Made by a program: the position numbers and the translations under genes
Part shown: piece by piece, positions 18,406 to 29,300 of the stretch
How positions within the stretch are numbered: position 1 is the first letter of the stretch
Layout of the letters: the number at the start of each line of letters is the position of its first letter
Source of the DNA: Lawsonia intracellularis PHE/MN1-00
GTDB taxonomy: Bacteria; Desulfobacterota; Desulfovibrionia; Desulfovibrionales; Desulfovibrionaceae
NCBI RefSeq assembly: GCF_000055945.1
Contig: NC_008011.1
Location: forward strand, 1-64,000
DNA length: 64,000 bases
Reading direction: 5' to 3'
The notes under the pieces: generated by a model
Databases searched by the model: none
Seen by the model: only the letters and a program-made list of their open reading frames with translations
What the model was told of the DNA's origin: nothing

Positions 18406-19131
18406 TTACTTGTTAGCTTTTTCTCCAATGTAAAGGTGTACAATACCTGAAGATAAGGGAGTATAATAAGCTTGATGAAAGCCTGCTGCACGGATTTCAT
18501 CAAGTAATTCATCAGGATGAGGGAAATCCATAATACTTTGTTTTAAATAGAGATATGCTGAAGGGTCACTCGAGAGTTTGCCAATAAATGGTAATATTTT
18601 TGTAAGGTAATAATTATATAATCCCATCCAAATACGTTGTTTTCCTGTTCCAAATTCAAGTATAGCCATGCGTCCTCCAGGGAGTAGGACTCTCGCAATT
18701 TCAGAGAAAGCCTTTGTACGAGGGACAATATTACGGATACCAAAGGCTAATGTTACTCCATCTATACAAGAATCAGGAAACGGTAAAAGTTTTGCGTCTG
18801 CTGTTATTGGCCATACTCTTGTAATATTAGCTCTATGGAGTTTTTTCATTCCTTGATATAGCATAGAAAAGCAGAGATCTACAGCAGAAATATGAAGTTG
18901 CTCATACCGATTGTGTAATGCAATAGCCACATCAAGTGTTCCAGCTGCAAGATCAAGGATACGGCCTGTTTTTCCAGGTTCCATAGCTTCAACAAGACAA
19001 TGACGCCAATAAATATCTAGTCCACCACTTAATATTCTATTCATAGGATCATACCATCTTGATATGCGTCCAAACATAGAATTAATAGATCTATCATGTT
19101 GGGTTGTCTCTATATGTGGATTCTGAGACAT
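18406..19131 (-). CDS. ubiE: Demethylmenaquinone methyltransferase (UbiE/MenG)
   Basis: This SAM-dependent enzyme performs the last C-methylation in menaquinone (or ubiquinone) synthesis at the membrane. The N-terminal motif MFGRISRWYDPMNRILSGGLD is typical, as are the SAM site LDLAAGTLDVA, the DAKLLPFPD strand and the later GGRMAILEFG. The C-terminal half contains PFIGKLSSDPSAYLYLKQSI and FPHPDELLDEI, both family signatures. A desulfovibrio relative would use menaquinone, so MenG is the better functional name. Length is 241 residues. Confidence 0.93.
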   Translation of the reverse strand: MSQNPHIETTQHDRSINSMFGRISRWYDPMNRILSGGLDIYWRHCLVEAMEPGKTGRILDLAAGTLDVAIALHNRYEQLHISAVDLCFSMLYQGMKKLHRANITRVWPITADAKLLPFPDSCIDGVTLAFGIRNIVPRTKAFSEIARVLLPGGRMAILEFGTGKQRIWMGLYNYYLTKILPFIGKLSSDPSAYLYLKQSIMDFPHPDELLDEIRAAGFHQAYYTPLSSGIVHLYIGEKANK

Positions 19132-19388
19132 TTTCTTTGTTTCCTATTTAAAATATTTTAGTAATAGTAATCTATAGAAAAATATACATAAACATAATTA
19201 AATCAGGATAGTAAATAGCTCAGAGTAATTGAGGAATATTAGAGTTTTTGGACAACATATTAGAAACTATATTAAGTAATTTCATCTTTAGCTAGATAGA
19301 GAATGTACTAGGATAAGTTATTTTAAACTGACTATACCCTGTATTCTAACATGGCATGTTGTTATTGTGATGTTGACCATGTCGTTTT

Positions 19389-20660
19389 CTAATTTTCGTA
19401 TGTTTCAGTACCAGTACTAAGAGCACTTACTTCACATGTTTCATCAAAAGGTTCTGTACCAAGATCTCCTTCAAGTTTTGAGACAACTAAAGCTCCAACA
19501 GCATCACCAAAGGTGTTTACAGCTGTTCTTATCATATCTAGTATCCGATCAATTCCAGCAATAAGTGTTACAGCTTCTAATGGGATTCCTACTTGTGTGA
19601 ATACAAGTGTAATCATAATAAGTCCAGCACCAGGGACGCCTGCAGTACCTATAGAAGCAAGTAGACCAGTGAGAACAACCATAAGTTGTTTTTCAAACCC
19701 TAGGGGTATGCCATATATCTCAGAAGCAAATATAGCTGCAACTCCCATGTAAATAGCTGTGCCATCCATGTTTATAGTATTTCCTAATGGTATAGAAAAG
19801 CTAGATATGCCTTTAGATGCACCAAGAGATCTTACAGCTTGCAAATTTGTTGGTAATACTGCTGCACTTGAGCAAGTTGTAAAGCCAATAAATGTAGGTT
19901 CCATAAGACGTTTAAATACAGCCATTACTGGTAGACCTGTAGCTTTAATAAGAGGAACATAACATAATAATACATGTGCAATAGATGCTAAGTAAGCTAT
20001 AAGCATAAATTTACTTAAAGGTAACAGAACATCAACACCATGTGTGCTAATTGTATATGAAATTAAGCCAAAGACACCAATTGGTGCATACATCATGACA
20101 ATATTTGTCATGCGAACCATTGTATCTCCAATAAGCTCAAAACTTCTCAATAGAGGTTTCCCAACTTCACCAAGAGAACTAAGGGCAAAACCAAACATAA
20201 CTGCAAAGAAAATAACTTGAAGCATGTTACCATTGGCCAAAGCTTCTATTGGATTAAGAGGTACAATATTAATAATTGTTTGAATAACACTTGGTGGTTC
20301 AACCATATCTGATTGTGTAGTAGCTATAGAAAGATTAAAACCAACTCCTGGTTGAAAGAAATTTGCAAATATAAGACCAATAGTGATAGCAATAGCCGTA
20401 GTTGCAAAGTAGTAAATAAGTGTTTTAGTCGCAACTCGACCAAGTTTATTGATGTCGTGAATACCAGCTGCGCCTGCAACAATAGTAGCAAGAACAAGTG
20501 GTACAACTACCATTCGAATAAGCGTTATGAATAATTGACCAAGTGGACGTAAATAGTTTGATGTGATCTCTTCAGATAAGAAAATACCAGCCATAATACC
20601 AAGAAAAAATCCAATAATCATTTGGACAGGCAAACTTATTTTCGACTTAGCACTTGTCAT
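19389..20660 (-). CDS. Proton/sodium:dicarboxylate (glutamate/aspartate) symporter
   Basis: This is a member of the DAACS family (GltP/DctA/SstT-like) in the inner membrane, importing glutamate, aspartate or C4-dicarboxylates with H+ or Na+. The protein is 423 residues with about eight membrane segments. It shows the family marks GQLFITLIRMVVVPLVLATI, TCSSAAVLPTNL in the first re-entrant loop and GNTINMDGTAIY in the ion-site helix. AGVPGAGLIMITLV follows. Which substrate is carried cannot be decided by eye. For an intracellular bacterium it could supply carbon and energy from host amino acids. It appears monocistronic, with a long gap on each side. Confidence 0.9.
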   Translation of the reverse strand: MTSAKSKISLPVQMIIGFFLGIMAGIFLSEEITSNYLRPLGQLFITLIRMVVVPLVLATIVAGAAGIHDINKLGRVATKTLIYYFATTAIAITIGLIFANFFQPGVGFNLSIATTQSDMVEPPSVIQTIINIVPLNPIEALANGNMLQVIFFAVMFGFALSSLGEVGKPLLRSFELIGDTMVRMTNIVMMYAPIGVFGLISYTISTHGVDVLLPLSKFMLIAYLASIAHVLLCYVPLIKATGLPVMAVFKRLMEPTFIGFTTCSSAAVLPTNLQAVRSLGASKGISSFSIPLGNTINMDGTAIYMGVAAIFASEIYGIPLGFEKQLMVVLTGLLASIGTAGVPGAGLIMITLVFTQVGIPLEAVTLIAGIDRILDMIRTAVNTFGDAVGALVVSKLEGDLGTEPFDETCEVSALSTGTETYEN

Positions 20661-20973
20661 ATATTCTCCATAAGCAATCTTCGCTAACCATATTAATATG
20701 ATAGCTACTAAAGCTATTTTTTACTTTTATTTCATTAAGCAGTGTAAATTGTTCTTATTTGAAGGTCAAGTTTTATGACTGTACTAAGTAGTTATGTATA
20801 TTTTTATAATAAAAATATGATGTTGTTATAAAAATAACAAATGTTATTTTACTATTTAAAAGTTAGTCGTTGCTATCTACTTTTTATTTATACAGTTAAT
20901 AATAAACCATAAAATAAATTATTATGGGATGTATATAGTATGTTAAGTTCTATATGTATGAGATAAAGAGTTA
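20661..20973. other. Gene-free AT-rich spacer
   Basis: Spacer holding the promoter side of the symporter gene and the 3' flank of the rfaE2-like gene. I see no gene, RNA or repeat. Confidence 0.5.
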
Positions 20974-21498
20974 TTATGTAGAATTAGATTTTTTATTACG
21001 TATTTTTTGTACTAACCCACTTGTTGAATGTCCTTCAAGAAAAGGAAGACTTAATACAAGACCATTATTGCGCTCTACAAACTCTTTACCTATAATTTGT
21101 TCTACACACCAATCACCACCTTTAACTAGTACATTAGGTTGAATAGCTTCAATTAATTGTAATGGTGTATCTTCTTCAAAACCAATAATGAAATCTATAA
21201 GTTCAAGATGAGCTAATACAAAAGCACGAATATGGAAAGGATTAAATGGTCTATCTGGATCTTTTCCTAACCGTTTAACAGAGTTATCAGTATTTAATCC
21301 AAGAACCAGAATATCTCCATATGTTTTTGCTCTAGTCAGAAGATCAAGATGTCCAGGATGAAGAATATCATAACAACCGTTTGTAAAGATAATTTTTTTC
21401 CCATTACTTTTAAGATATTCAAGTTTTGGAAGTAAATTTGTTAGAGTAACAATTTTGGGATGTGTTAATATTTGATTATACATAATACTTTCACTCAT
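20974..21498 (-). CDS. rfaE2: Heptose-1-phosphate adenylyltransferase (HldE C-domain/RfaE2)
   Basis: RfaE2 makes ADP-heptose from heptose 1-phosphate for the lipopolysaccharide inner core. The 174 residues are a single cytidylyltransferase-like domain. It has the nucleotide-binding signature FTNGCYDILHPGHLDLL near residue 38, then VLGLNTDNSVKRLGK, a VLVKGGDW strand and the terminal EGHSTSGLVQKI. It is the split form without the kinase domain of bifunctional HldE. It lies 20 bases after trpS, at the end of the tyrS-M50-trpS run. A heptosyltransferase and lptD elsewhere in the window fit an LPS-producing cell. An internal ATG five codons in (21483) is an alternative start. Confidence 0.9.
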   Translation of the reverse strand: MSESIMYNQILTHPKIVTLTNLLPKLEYLKSNGKKIIFTNGCYDILHPGHLDLLTRAKTYGDILVLGLNTDNSVKRLGKDPDRPFNPFHIRAFVLAHLELIDFIIGFEEDTPLQLIEAIQPNVLVKGGDWCVEQIIGKEFVERNNGLVLSLPFLEGHSTSGLVQKIRNKKSNST

Positions 21499-21518
21499 AT
21501 TTGCTTGTTACTAACCTA

Positions 21519-22508
21519 CTATTTATAAATAGCTTCTCGGACAAGATTCATTGTATCTTCAGCTTTTATAGTTGCTCTTTGGTTACCATCAGTTAGCAGA
21601 TCATCAATGTAGTTTTTGTTCTCATAGGTTGCACGACGTTCATGAAATGGATTAAGGAATTCTTTTAAACTTTGTAACAATATTTTTTTACATTCTACGC
21701 ATCCTAGTGTTGCTGTTACACAACCTTCACGAATTTCATCTTGGATGTAAGGAGTTGTAAGAAGTTGATGATAAGGGAAAAGGTTGCAAACATCAGGGTT
21801 ACCTGGATCACTTTTTCTTAGTCTTGCTGGATCTGTATACATTTTTTTGACTTTATGAGTGACTTCATCAAAAGAATCATTAAGAAAAATTGCATTTCCA
21901 TAACTTTTAGACATCTTACGTCCATCAAGTCCTGGACATTTTGCAGTAGGTGTGAGCTTTGCTTTTGGTTCAGCGAAAATAGTGCCATATAGATTATTAA
22001 ATCGTCTAGCAATTTCACGTGTAAGTTCAAGGTGAGGAAGCTGATCTTGACCAACAGGTACTAACTGTGGGCGATAAAGAAGGATGTCTGCTGCCATGAG
22101 AACTGGATATCCAAGAAATCCAAAATTTCCCAAATCTTTTGTAGTGATTTCTTGCTGTTGCTCTTTATATGTAGGATTACGTTCTAACCAACTTAAAGGA
22201 GTGATCATTCCAAGTAGAAGATTAAGTTCTGCATGTTGTGGAACTTTTGATTGTTGAAAAATAATACTTTGATGTGGATCAATTCCAGATGCAAGCCAGT
22301 CAATAACAAGGTCATATATGTATTCTTTTAAGTGGGTTGTATTAGCATAATCACTTGTAAGTGCATGCCAATCTGCTACAAAAAAAAGTGCTTCTATTTC
22401 TTGCTGCATAGATAACCAACTTTTGATAGCACCAAAATAATGACCTAGGTGTAACCTCCCTGTGGGACGCATCCCAGAAACTGTACGTAGTGGCATAGAC
22501 TGATGCAT
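21519..22508 (-). CDS. trpS: Tryptophanyl-tRNA synthetase
   Basis: This class I synthetase charges tRNA-Trp. The longest frame starts at 22556, but that ATG overlaps the upstream protease gene. The ATG at 22508 (MHQSMPLRTV) has an AGGAGG site nine bases before it, so I choose 22508, giving 329 residues, the usual size. The HIGH-type motif is TGRLHLGHY and the KMSKS motif is [30 protein letters not shown] is the expected Trp-site block. It is cotranscribed with the M50 protease upstream and rfaE2 downstream. Confidence 0.95.
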   Translation of the reverse strand: MHQSMPLRTVSGMRPTGRLHLGHYFGAIKSWLSMQQEIEALFFVADWHALTSDYANTTHLKEYIYDLVIDWLASGIDPHQSIIFQQSKVPQHAELNLLLGMITPLSWLERNPTYKEQQQEITTKDLGNFGFLGYPVLMAADILLYRPQLVPVGQDQLPHLELTREIARRFNNLYGTIFAEPKAKLTPTAKCPGLDGRKMSKSYGNAIFLNDSFDEVTHKVKKMYTDPARLRKSDPGNPDVCNLFPYHQLLTTPYIQDEIREGCVTATLGCVECKKILLQSLKEFLNPFHERRATYENKNYIDDLLTDGNQRATIKAEDTMNLVREAIYK

Positions 22509-22528
22509 TAGAGATGGCCTCCTCAATC

Positions 22529-23203
22529 TTAATTTAGTCCAAATAATAAGGTGCAAAGGATGAGCGATAGATTAATAAGTGGGTATAAAATATATCCTAG
22601 TAAACCAGTTAAAAGAAGAGCAATAAAGATAACAAAACCATATCGTTCTGCTAACATATATTTATAGCCAAGTTCATTGGGGAGTATTGCCCAGAGGATT
22701 TTACTACCATCAAGAGGAGGAATAGGGAGTAAATTAAGCCAAGCAAGAGTAAAATTGATGATAATACCACTTGAGAACATAAGAAAAAAATAAGTCCATA
22801 CAGAAGACTGCTGCCATTCATAAGCAGGGAAAAATTCTAGAAAGATTCGTAACAACAATCCAAAGGTAAAGGCTAGAAGAAAGTTAGCTGCAGGGCCTGC
22901 AAAGGATACTAACATAGTATCTTTACGGAGATCATAAAAATTTCTAGGGTTAATAGGAACTGGCTTAGCCCAACCAAAGATAAATGGACTTGTTAGGCTA
23001 GTTATAGTAAAGACCATGAGTCCTAGTGGATCAATATGATGAGTTGGGTTAAGAGTAATTCTTCCTAACATTGCTGCTGTTGGATCTCCTCGTCGTTGTG
23101 CAACCCATCCATGTGCAACTTCATGTAATATGATTCCTAAGACAAGAGGAACAAAAGCTACTGCTATTCGCTTAATAGCATTTGTAATATCAAATTCAAA
23201 CAT
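22529..23203 (-). CDS. Site-2 protease family (M50) membrane metallopeptidase
   Basis: This is an intramembrane zinc protease homologue of 224 residues with about five hydrophobic segments. The zinc motif is LHEVAHGW near residue 27. The third ligand is the Asp of NLLPIPPLDGSKIL late in the protein, so all catalytic residues appear intact. It lacks PDZ or CBS domains and belongs to the short YwhC-like group, whose substrates are generally unknown. It begins two bases after the tyrS stop, so translational coupling is likely, and is followed by trpS. Linkage with synthetase genes is common for this group and does not reveal its function. Confidence 0.9.
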   Translation of the reverse strand: MFEFDITNAIKRIAVAFVPLVLGIILHEVAHGWVAQRRGDPTAAMLGRITLNPTHHIDPLGLMVFTITSLTSPFIFGWAKPVPINPRNFYDLRKDTMLVSFAGPAANFLLAFTFGLLLRIFLEFFPAYEWQQSSVWTYFFLMFSSGIIINFTLAWLNLLPIPPLDGSKILWAILPNELGYKYMLAERYGFVIFIALLLTGLLGYILYPLINLSLILCTLLFGLN

Positions 23204-23205
23204 AG

Positions 23206-24402
23206 CTATTGTACCTGTAAACGTAAAAATCGTTTTTTACCAAGTTTGATAATATAGTCGCCAGGTTCAAGGGGTAACTCAACATCATGATAACGTTTAT
23301 CATTCACTGTAAGAGAACCTTGTTTTATAAGGCGTTTTGCTTCACTACGAGAAGTACATAACTTAGAGTCAGTAAGAAAAGCAGGTGGCTTACTTGTTTC
23401 ACCATAGTTACATATAAATTCAGGCGTATCATCAGGAAGAGCACCATTAACAAAAACAGCTGTAAATTCTTGCAGTGCTTCATAAGCTTTTTCTTTGCCA
23501 TGGTATTGTGTTACAATGTCAACAGCTAACTGTTCTTTTACTTTCTTAGGATGGAGATGTCCTTCTTTAACATTTTGTTTTAATTTTTCTACTTCAGATA
23601 GACTACTAGTAGAGATAAGTTCATAATATCGCCACATAAGTTCATCAGAGATAGACATAACTTTACTAAATTGAACATAAGGTTGTTCGTCAATTCCAAC
23701 ATAGTTACCATAAGATTTTGACATCTTACGGACTCCATCAAGCCCTTCTAATAGTGGCATTGTAAGAATACATTGAGGTTCAATATTATAGTGTGACATA
23801 AGTGTACGACCAACTAATAAGTTAAACTTTTGATCTGTACCTCCAAGCTCTATATCACTTTTTAGAGCCACAGAATCATACCCTTGCATGAGTGGGTATA
23901 GTAATTCATGAAGAGCTATTGGTGTATTTTCTTTATATCTGTTAGAAAAATCATCTCGTTCTAACATGCGTGCAAGTGTATAATGTGAAGCTAGACGAAT
24001 AAAGTCTACTGATGACATAGACATTAGCCATTTAGAATTGAAAACTACATTTGTTTTAAGAGGATCAAGAATTTTAAAAATTTGTTTTTTATAAGTTTCT
24101 GCATTAGCTTGTACTTGTTCAACTGTTAATGCTGGTCTAGTAGTGGATCGGCCAGAAGGATCTCCAATAAGACCAGTAAAGTCTCCAATAAGAAAAGTGA
24201 CATTATGTCCAAGTTGTTGAAAGTGTCGTAATTTGTGAATAAGTACAGTATGACCAAGATGAAGATCTGGAGCAGTGGGATCAAAGCCTGCTTTTACAAC
24301 AAGAGGTTTTTCATTACTAAGTTTTTTGCGTAATGATTCTTCATTTATAAGTTCAACATAACCACGTTTTATAAGTTGTAGTTGATCATCAATAGATACC
24401 AT
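23206..24402 (-). CDS. tyrS: Tyrosyl-tRNA synthetase
   Basis: This class I synthetase charges tRNA-Tyr. The HIGH-like signature is [10 protein letters not shown] around residue 43-52, and KMSKS is RKMSKSYGN near residue 230. The tRNA-binding S4 domain is at the C-terminus ([21 protein letters not shown]). The 398-residue length is typical of the TyrRS type found in proteobacteria. It is the first gene of a tight minus-strand set: tyrS, M50 protease, trpS, rfaE2. Confidence 0.96.
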   Translation of the reverse strand: MVSIDDQLQLIKRGYVELINEESLRKKLSNEKPLVVKAGFDPTAPDLHLGHTVLIHKLRHFQQLGHNVTFLIGDFTGLIGDPSGRSTTRPALTVEQVQANAETYKKQIFKILDPLKTNVVFNSKWLMSMSSVDFIRLASHYTLARMLERDDFSNRYKENTPIALHELLYPLMQGYDSVALKSDIELGGTDQKFNLLVGRTLMSHYNIEPQCILTMPLLEGLDGVRKMSKSYGNYVGIDEQPYVQFSKVMSISDELMWRYYELISTSSLSEVEKLKQNVKEGHLHPKKVKEQLAVDIVTQYHGKEKAYEALQEFTAVFVNGALPDDTPEFICNYGETSKPPAFLTDSKLCTSRSEAKRLIKQGSLTVNDKRYHDVELPLEPGDYIIKLGKKRFLRLQVQ

Positions 24403-24562
24403 GTATTACCAATATTATGTATTTAAAGCTAAGGTTAAAGATACTGTTAATTATATACAGTTCAGTTGTTATTAAAATATTTCCTCATAATAGCTGATAC
24501 TACTATGATTACTCTAGGTAAGCAATATATTTGTTTTTGATTGGTTACCTTATATATATATA

Positions 24563-25084
24563 TTAAGAAATAATAGACTTATTGTTAGAGATAAGATGTC
24601 CTTCACGATGTAATAGCCATGCTTTTATTGAGAGTCCTTTTTTCCCCTTAAAACCAGTTAGATGATTATTAATCCCTATAACTCGATGGCATGGTACAAC
24701 AAGTGGCCATGGATTTTTAGACATAATATTTCCTACTGCACGTGCTGCACGAGGGTTACCAGCTAATGCTGCTAGATCTCTATAACTAATAGTTGTTCCA
24801 TACTTAATTGTTGTAAGGGTAAGTAAGACTTTTTTTTGAAAAGAGTTTTTTGGAATAGAATTCCAATTTAGAGGTAATAGATCCCATTGAACAAGCTTTC
24901 CTTGTTCATAAGACAATAAAAGATTTTTAACCTGTTTCCCAATAGTTGTAGTAGGGTTAAATGGATTTTTTAACCAATCAATGTCTATTTGATTAATCAA
25001 ATTGTTTACTGAATAGATAGTGAGGGTTAGTATTTCTCCAGAAATATATTCTTGTATAACTTCATGTTGTGATGATAGTAGCAT
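24563..25084 (-). CDS. ogt: Methylated-DNA--protein-cysteine methyltransferase
   Basis: This suicide repair protein moves alkyl groups from O6-alkylguanine to its own cysteine. The active site is VVPCHRVIG, preceded by the DNA-binding helix region NPRAARAVGNIMSKNPWP and followed by GFKGKKGLSIKAWLLHREG. The 173-residue length matches Ogt-type enzymes without the Ada regulatory domain. It lies downstream of ispG, separated by a strong hairpin, so it is probably expressed from its own promoter. Confidence 0.93.
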   Translation of the reverse strand: MLLSSQHEVIQEYISGEILTLTIYSVNNLINQIDIDWLKNPFNPTTTIGKQVKNLLLSYEQGKLVQWDLLPLNWNSIPKNSFQKKVLLTLTTIKYGTTISYRDLAALAGNPRAARAVGNIMSKNPWPLVVPCHRVIGINNHLTGFKGKKGLSIKAWLLHREGHLISNNKSIIS

Positions 25085-25105
25085 ATATTTTAACTAACTT
25101 GTTGC

Positions 25106-25134
25106 CAATGGAGTAAGGTACACCTTCTCCATTG
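25106..25134. terminator. Hairpin between ispG and ogt
   Basis: CAATGGAG and AAGGT on the left pair with ACCTT and CTCCATTG on the right, thirteen pairs with one bulged T. On the plus strand it runs into T7 after a few bases; on the minus strand it lies ten bases past the ispG stop and is preceded by A7. It probably works as the ispG terminator despite the weak U tract on that side. Confidence 0.65.
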
Positions 25135-25144
25135 ACTTGTTTTT

Positions 25145-26224
25145 TTATTGTGTTGTATTGTATTCAGCTATTACTTTATTTACTTCTTCCATGAACACAT
25201 TAAGTAATTTATCTTGTCCATGTACGCTACGGATAACTTTTCCTTTAGCAAAAATAATTCCTTTATCACGTCCTCCAGCAATGCCAATATCTGCTTCTTT
25301 TGCCTCTCCAGGTCCATTAACAACACATCCCATAACAGCTATTTTGAGTGGAGTTTTTTCATTAACAAGGCATGCTTCAACATCTTTGGTAAGTCTTATA
25401 AGATCAATTTCTGCTCTACCACAAGATGGGCATGCAATAATTTCTGGACCTCTTCTTCGTAACCCAAGAGCTCGAAGTATCTCCCAAGCAACAGGGACTT
25501 CTTCTACAGGATCTTCTGTTAATGAAATACGAAGAGTATCACCAATTCCTTCTGAAAGAAGTATTCCTAGTCCAACAGAAGATTTAACAGTACCACGAAT
25601 AAGACTTCCTGCCTCAGTAACACCAAGGTGAAGTGGATAATCACAAGATTTAGAAAGCATTCTATAAGCAGCAATAGTGTCTAAGACAGAAGAAGATTTG
25701 ATGGAAACTTTTATTTCATAAAATTTTTCATCTTCTAATATTTTTATGTGATTAAGAGCACTTTCAACCATAGCTTCAGGGACTGGTCCTCCAAACTTAT
25801 CAATAAGATGTTTTTCTACAGATCCACTATTTACTCCAATTCGTATACTTGCTTTATGGGCTTTTGCAGCATCAACAACAGTTACAACTTTTTTTCGTTC
25901 ACCAATATTTCCAGGATTGATACGAAGTCCTTCAATACCAGATTCAAGTGCTGTTAAGGCTAGGCGATAATCAAAATGAATATCTGCAATAAGTGGCAAT
26001 GGAGATGCGTCATGAATAGCTTTTAATGCTTTTGCTGCATTTGCATCTGGGACAGCAAGGCGTACAATTTCACATCCTACAGCATGTAGTTGGTTTATTT
26101 GCTTAAGAGTAGCTTCTATGTCCCTTGTATCAGTATTTGTCATACTTTGAACTATAATTGGAGCATCACCCCCAATAGCAATATTTCCAATATAGATCTT
26201 ACGTGTTTTTTTTCTTATATTCAT
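25145..26224 (-). CDS. ispG: 4-hydroxy-3-methylbut-2-en-1-yl diphosphate synthase
   Basis: IspG (GcpE) is an iron-sulphur enzyme of the non-mevalonate isoprenoid pathway. It converts methylerythritol cyclodiphosphate to HMBPP. The N-terminus has the TIM-barrel marks VQSMTNTDTRD and LIADIHFDYRLAL. NPGNIG and RIGVNSGS follow. Cluster cysteines are in CPSCGR and VMGCVVNGPGEA, and the late GGRDKG is conserved. The 359-residue length is the compact bacterial form. It serves quinone side-chain and undecaprenyl synthesis. It is downstream of the PEP synthase gene on the same strand with an 82-base gap. Confidence 0.96.
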   Translation of the reverse strand: MNIRKKTRKIYIGNIAIGGDAPIIVQSMTNTDTRDIEATLKQINQLHAVGCEIVRLAVPDANAAKALKAIHDASPLPLIADIHFDYRLALTALESGIEGLRINPGNIGERKKVVTVVDAAKAHKASIRIGVNSGSVEKHLIDKFGGPVPEAMVESALNHIKILEDEKFYEIKVSIKSSSVLDTIAAYRMLSKSCDYPLHLGVTEAGSLIRGTVKSSVGLGILLSEGIGDTLRISLTEDPVEEVPVAWEILRALGLRRRGPEIIACPSCGRAEIDLIRLTKDVEACLVNEKTPLKIAVMGCVVNGPGEAKEADIGIAGGRDKGIIFAKGKVIRSVHGQDKLLNVFMEEVNKVIAEYNTTQ

Positions 26225-26306
26225 AGTGTCAAAACCTTTAGTTGTAATGTAGTTAAAAGCAATATGAGTAAGGTAGGGTAGTAAATTAAAAAAGGATAAA
26301 GAATTC

Positions 26307-29300
26307 TTACTTGTAACTGATAGTATTCATAATATGTTTTCTTTGCTGTTCAAGGGCAACCTTTTGTTCTTCAAAAGATCTAAATCCAGCTTGATATAAA
26401 GCATCATTAACAGTTTCTTCCCATGGCCATGTGGCATAGATAACAGCTTTATGGAAGAGTGTCCGGAATTCTTTTAAAGTTTTAGCAATTTTTGGCGCTT
26501 GACTAGTCGTTAGATTTTTTTGTAGCTGTGTGCATAAGGTTGAAATGTTCTTATTATACCATAATTGAATATCTTGATTTGTAGGATTGGTATTGAATAG
26601 ATTATAACCATGTTCTTCAAGTAATTTTTTGAGATTGTTTTTATGTTGTTTGGTGAGCCACTGGCCCAGTTCAGAAAGAGAGATATTTGAAGCTTCAATA
26701 TCAGCAATCTCTTGTTTTGTTTGATAGTATGTATCAGGTACAACAGATGCAGAGGTGATACCACTAATAGTTACAATACCTCGTAAAATAGCACTGTTTG
26801 CAACACCTTGTCCACAGAATCCTACTTTTTTACCATATTTTTGACCTGTAAAAATGGTAACCAAAATAGCCCAAACAACAGCTGGATCTTCTTCATCATA
26901 AATATGAGAAAGAGATTGATTATCCCTATCTGTAGCAAGCACCATTTGTGTCATGTCATTGGAGCCAATAGAGAATCCGTCAAACTCTTGAATGAACTGT
27001 CGAGCGAGAATAGCATTAGAAGGAAGTTCAGACATAAGAAAAATTTGTAAATTATCTTCACCACTTCTGAGATTATGCACCTCACTAAGATAAGAGCGCA
27101 TAGAGCGAGCTTGTTCAATTGTTCTTACAAATGGAAGCATAAGCTGGAGATTTTTAGCACCATATAGAGAACGAGCTGCCTTGAAGGCATCAATTTCCCA
27201 GTCATGAATATCCCGAGCAACTCCTCTGTAGCCTAACATAGGATTATCTTCAAAGTCTTCGAATAATATACCGCCAAGTAAATTTCTATATTCATTTGTT
27301 TTAAAGTCAGTTGTGCGATAGATAATAGGCTTTCCATAAAAAGCCATTGAGAAAAGCGCAAGTCCTTGTGAAAGTGTTTGGATATAATGTTCACGACCTG
27401 TTTTATGTCCACAAGAACGGATAAGGGAACCAATAGCTAGAGGAATAGATTGTAATTCTTTAATTTTTTTATTAATACCACATCGCTCACTTACTTCTTT
27501 CCGAAGTTGCTCAATTTGACTTATTGTCTTCTGTACTATTGGATTTTGAGCTATATCAGCAGTATACGTTTCTATTTCTTTTTCAAGGTCTATACGACGC
27601 TTTTTTAACTGAGGAGATTCATCATTAAGCGATAGAAGCTGCTTTTGATAACCCATAATAATTTTTACATGTTCAGAGAGGTCAGAAGAAACTTTAAGGG
27701 TATCTAGGGAAGATGCTGCTAATTCTGTAAGTTCATCTAGTCGTTTTTCAAGTTCTTTTATCTGTCTATATGTTGCTATGACGGCTTCTGGATTATGTGG
27801 ATCATTTCTTTTATGTAGCCTTTCAAGTTCTTCTGTATATCCAGAGATGTGTCCTACATGTTCACGGAGGTGTAAATCTAAGTTTACAAGTCCTAAACAA
27901 AGATGTTCTTGTATAGTTTTACGGAGATGTACTTCAAGTTCATCTATTTTTTTTTGGATAATAGATTCTAATGAACCATTATCAAAAGCTTCAAGTGCTG
28001 AAGGATGAACACCAACGTTTCCTAACATAAATTCAGCACGTAAAAGACCTACTTCAAAGTCAGGGACATTACGTAGACGTGATAAAAAGAGTGATTGACC
28101 TATATCTGCTAGTACAAGGCCAACTTTTGTTTTTGTCTTTGGTAACTCATTGATATTTATTTCTCCACCTGTTTGGTATAGTGGAAGCAGTCCATGGTAA
28201 ACATGACCACGTGTACCATCAACAGTTACTTCAAGACCATCAAGAGCTTTTAAAGCTGCTGAGTTTTGTATACCTATAATAGCAGGAATACCTAGTTCAC
28301 GTGATGTGATAGCAGCATGGCTTGTATCTCCACCTACGTCAGCAAGAATGGCAGAAGCTACACGCATACCAGGGACCATATCAGGATCGGTACGTTCTGC
28401 TGCTAGGATATCACCCTTTTGTATTTTATTTAGCTCAAGGGCTGAATTAAGAAAGCGAACTTTACCTTGTCCGGCACCTCGAGAAGCACCATTTCCTTCA
28501 AGAACAATTTTTGCTGTTGCAGCAGCTTGAGGATCAACTTCACAACGATGCATAAAGATAGTGTTAGGATAGAGCATAAGCTCATCGTTCCATCGTGTTT
28601 CAGGTCGAGCCTGGACGAACCATATAGTACCTTTAGTATCTATACAGAATTCTGTATCCATGATGATATCTTTATAGGCTTTACTAATAGCACGGACACC
28701 TTTAGCTATTTGTTCAGCTTGAGTAGGAGACAATGCCCACATTATTGATTCTCGTTCAGATACAGGAATTTTTTTTGTTCCTCCTTTTTCATCATAGATA
28801 ATTTTGAGAGTTTTGTTACCCATAAAGCGTATGATAACTTCATTAGCATCATCTTTTTGGTAAACATACATTTTATCTGGGGTAACCATCCCACCAACAA
28901 TAGCTTCACCAAGGCCATAGCTTACATCAATACTAACAAGATCATTACGTGTTGTTCCACGGCAACCTGTAGCAGTGTCAGCGCTGAAGGCAGTACCAGA
29001 AACTACAGGATTGATCATACGCATTATACATACTGATAATGATGTATTTTCAATAGCCCATTCTTGTTTTGCTTGAATGGCAAATTGTTCATCTCCTGTA
29101 CTTTCTGATTTTGTTAGAGCATCAAGGATAGCTTCACGTCGATAAATCATGGAACGTAGATTATAGGCAGAAGCACAATCCCAATGATATGCAAGAACAA
29201 CGGCATCTTCCCCTACCATATTAAGATATGTATCTTGTAGTCCAGCAAATGCTTTTTTACGAGAGTCTTCTCCGGCTGCTGACGAACGAACTGCTACTGG

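Noticed and set aside
22509-22556. Longer trpS start at 22556
   Set aside because: It would overlap the protease gene; a much better AGGAGG site serves the ATG at 22508.
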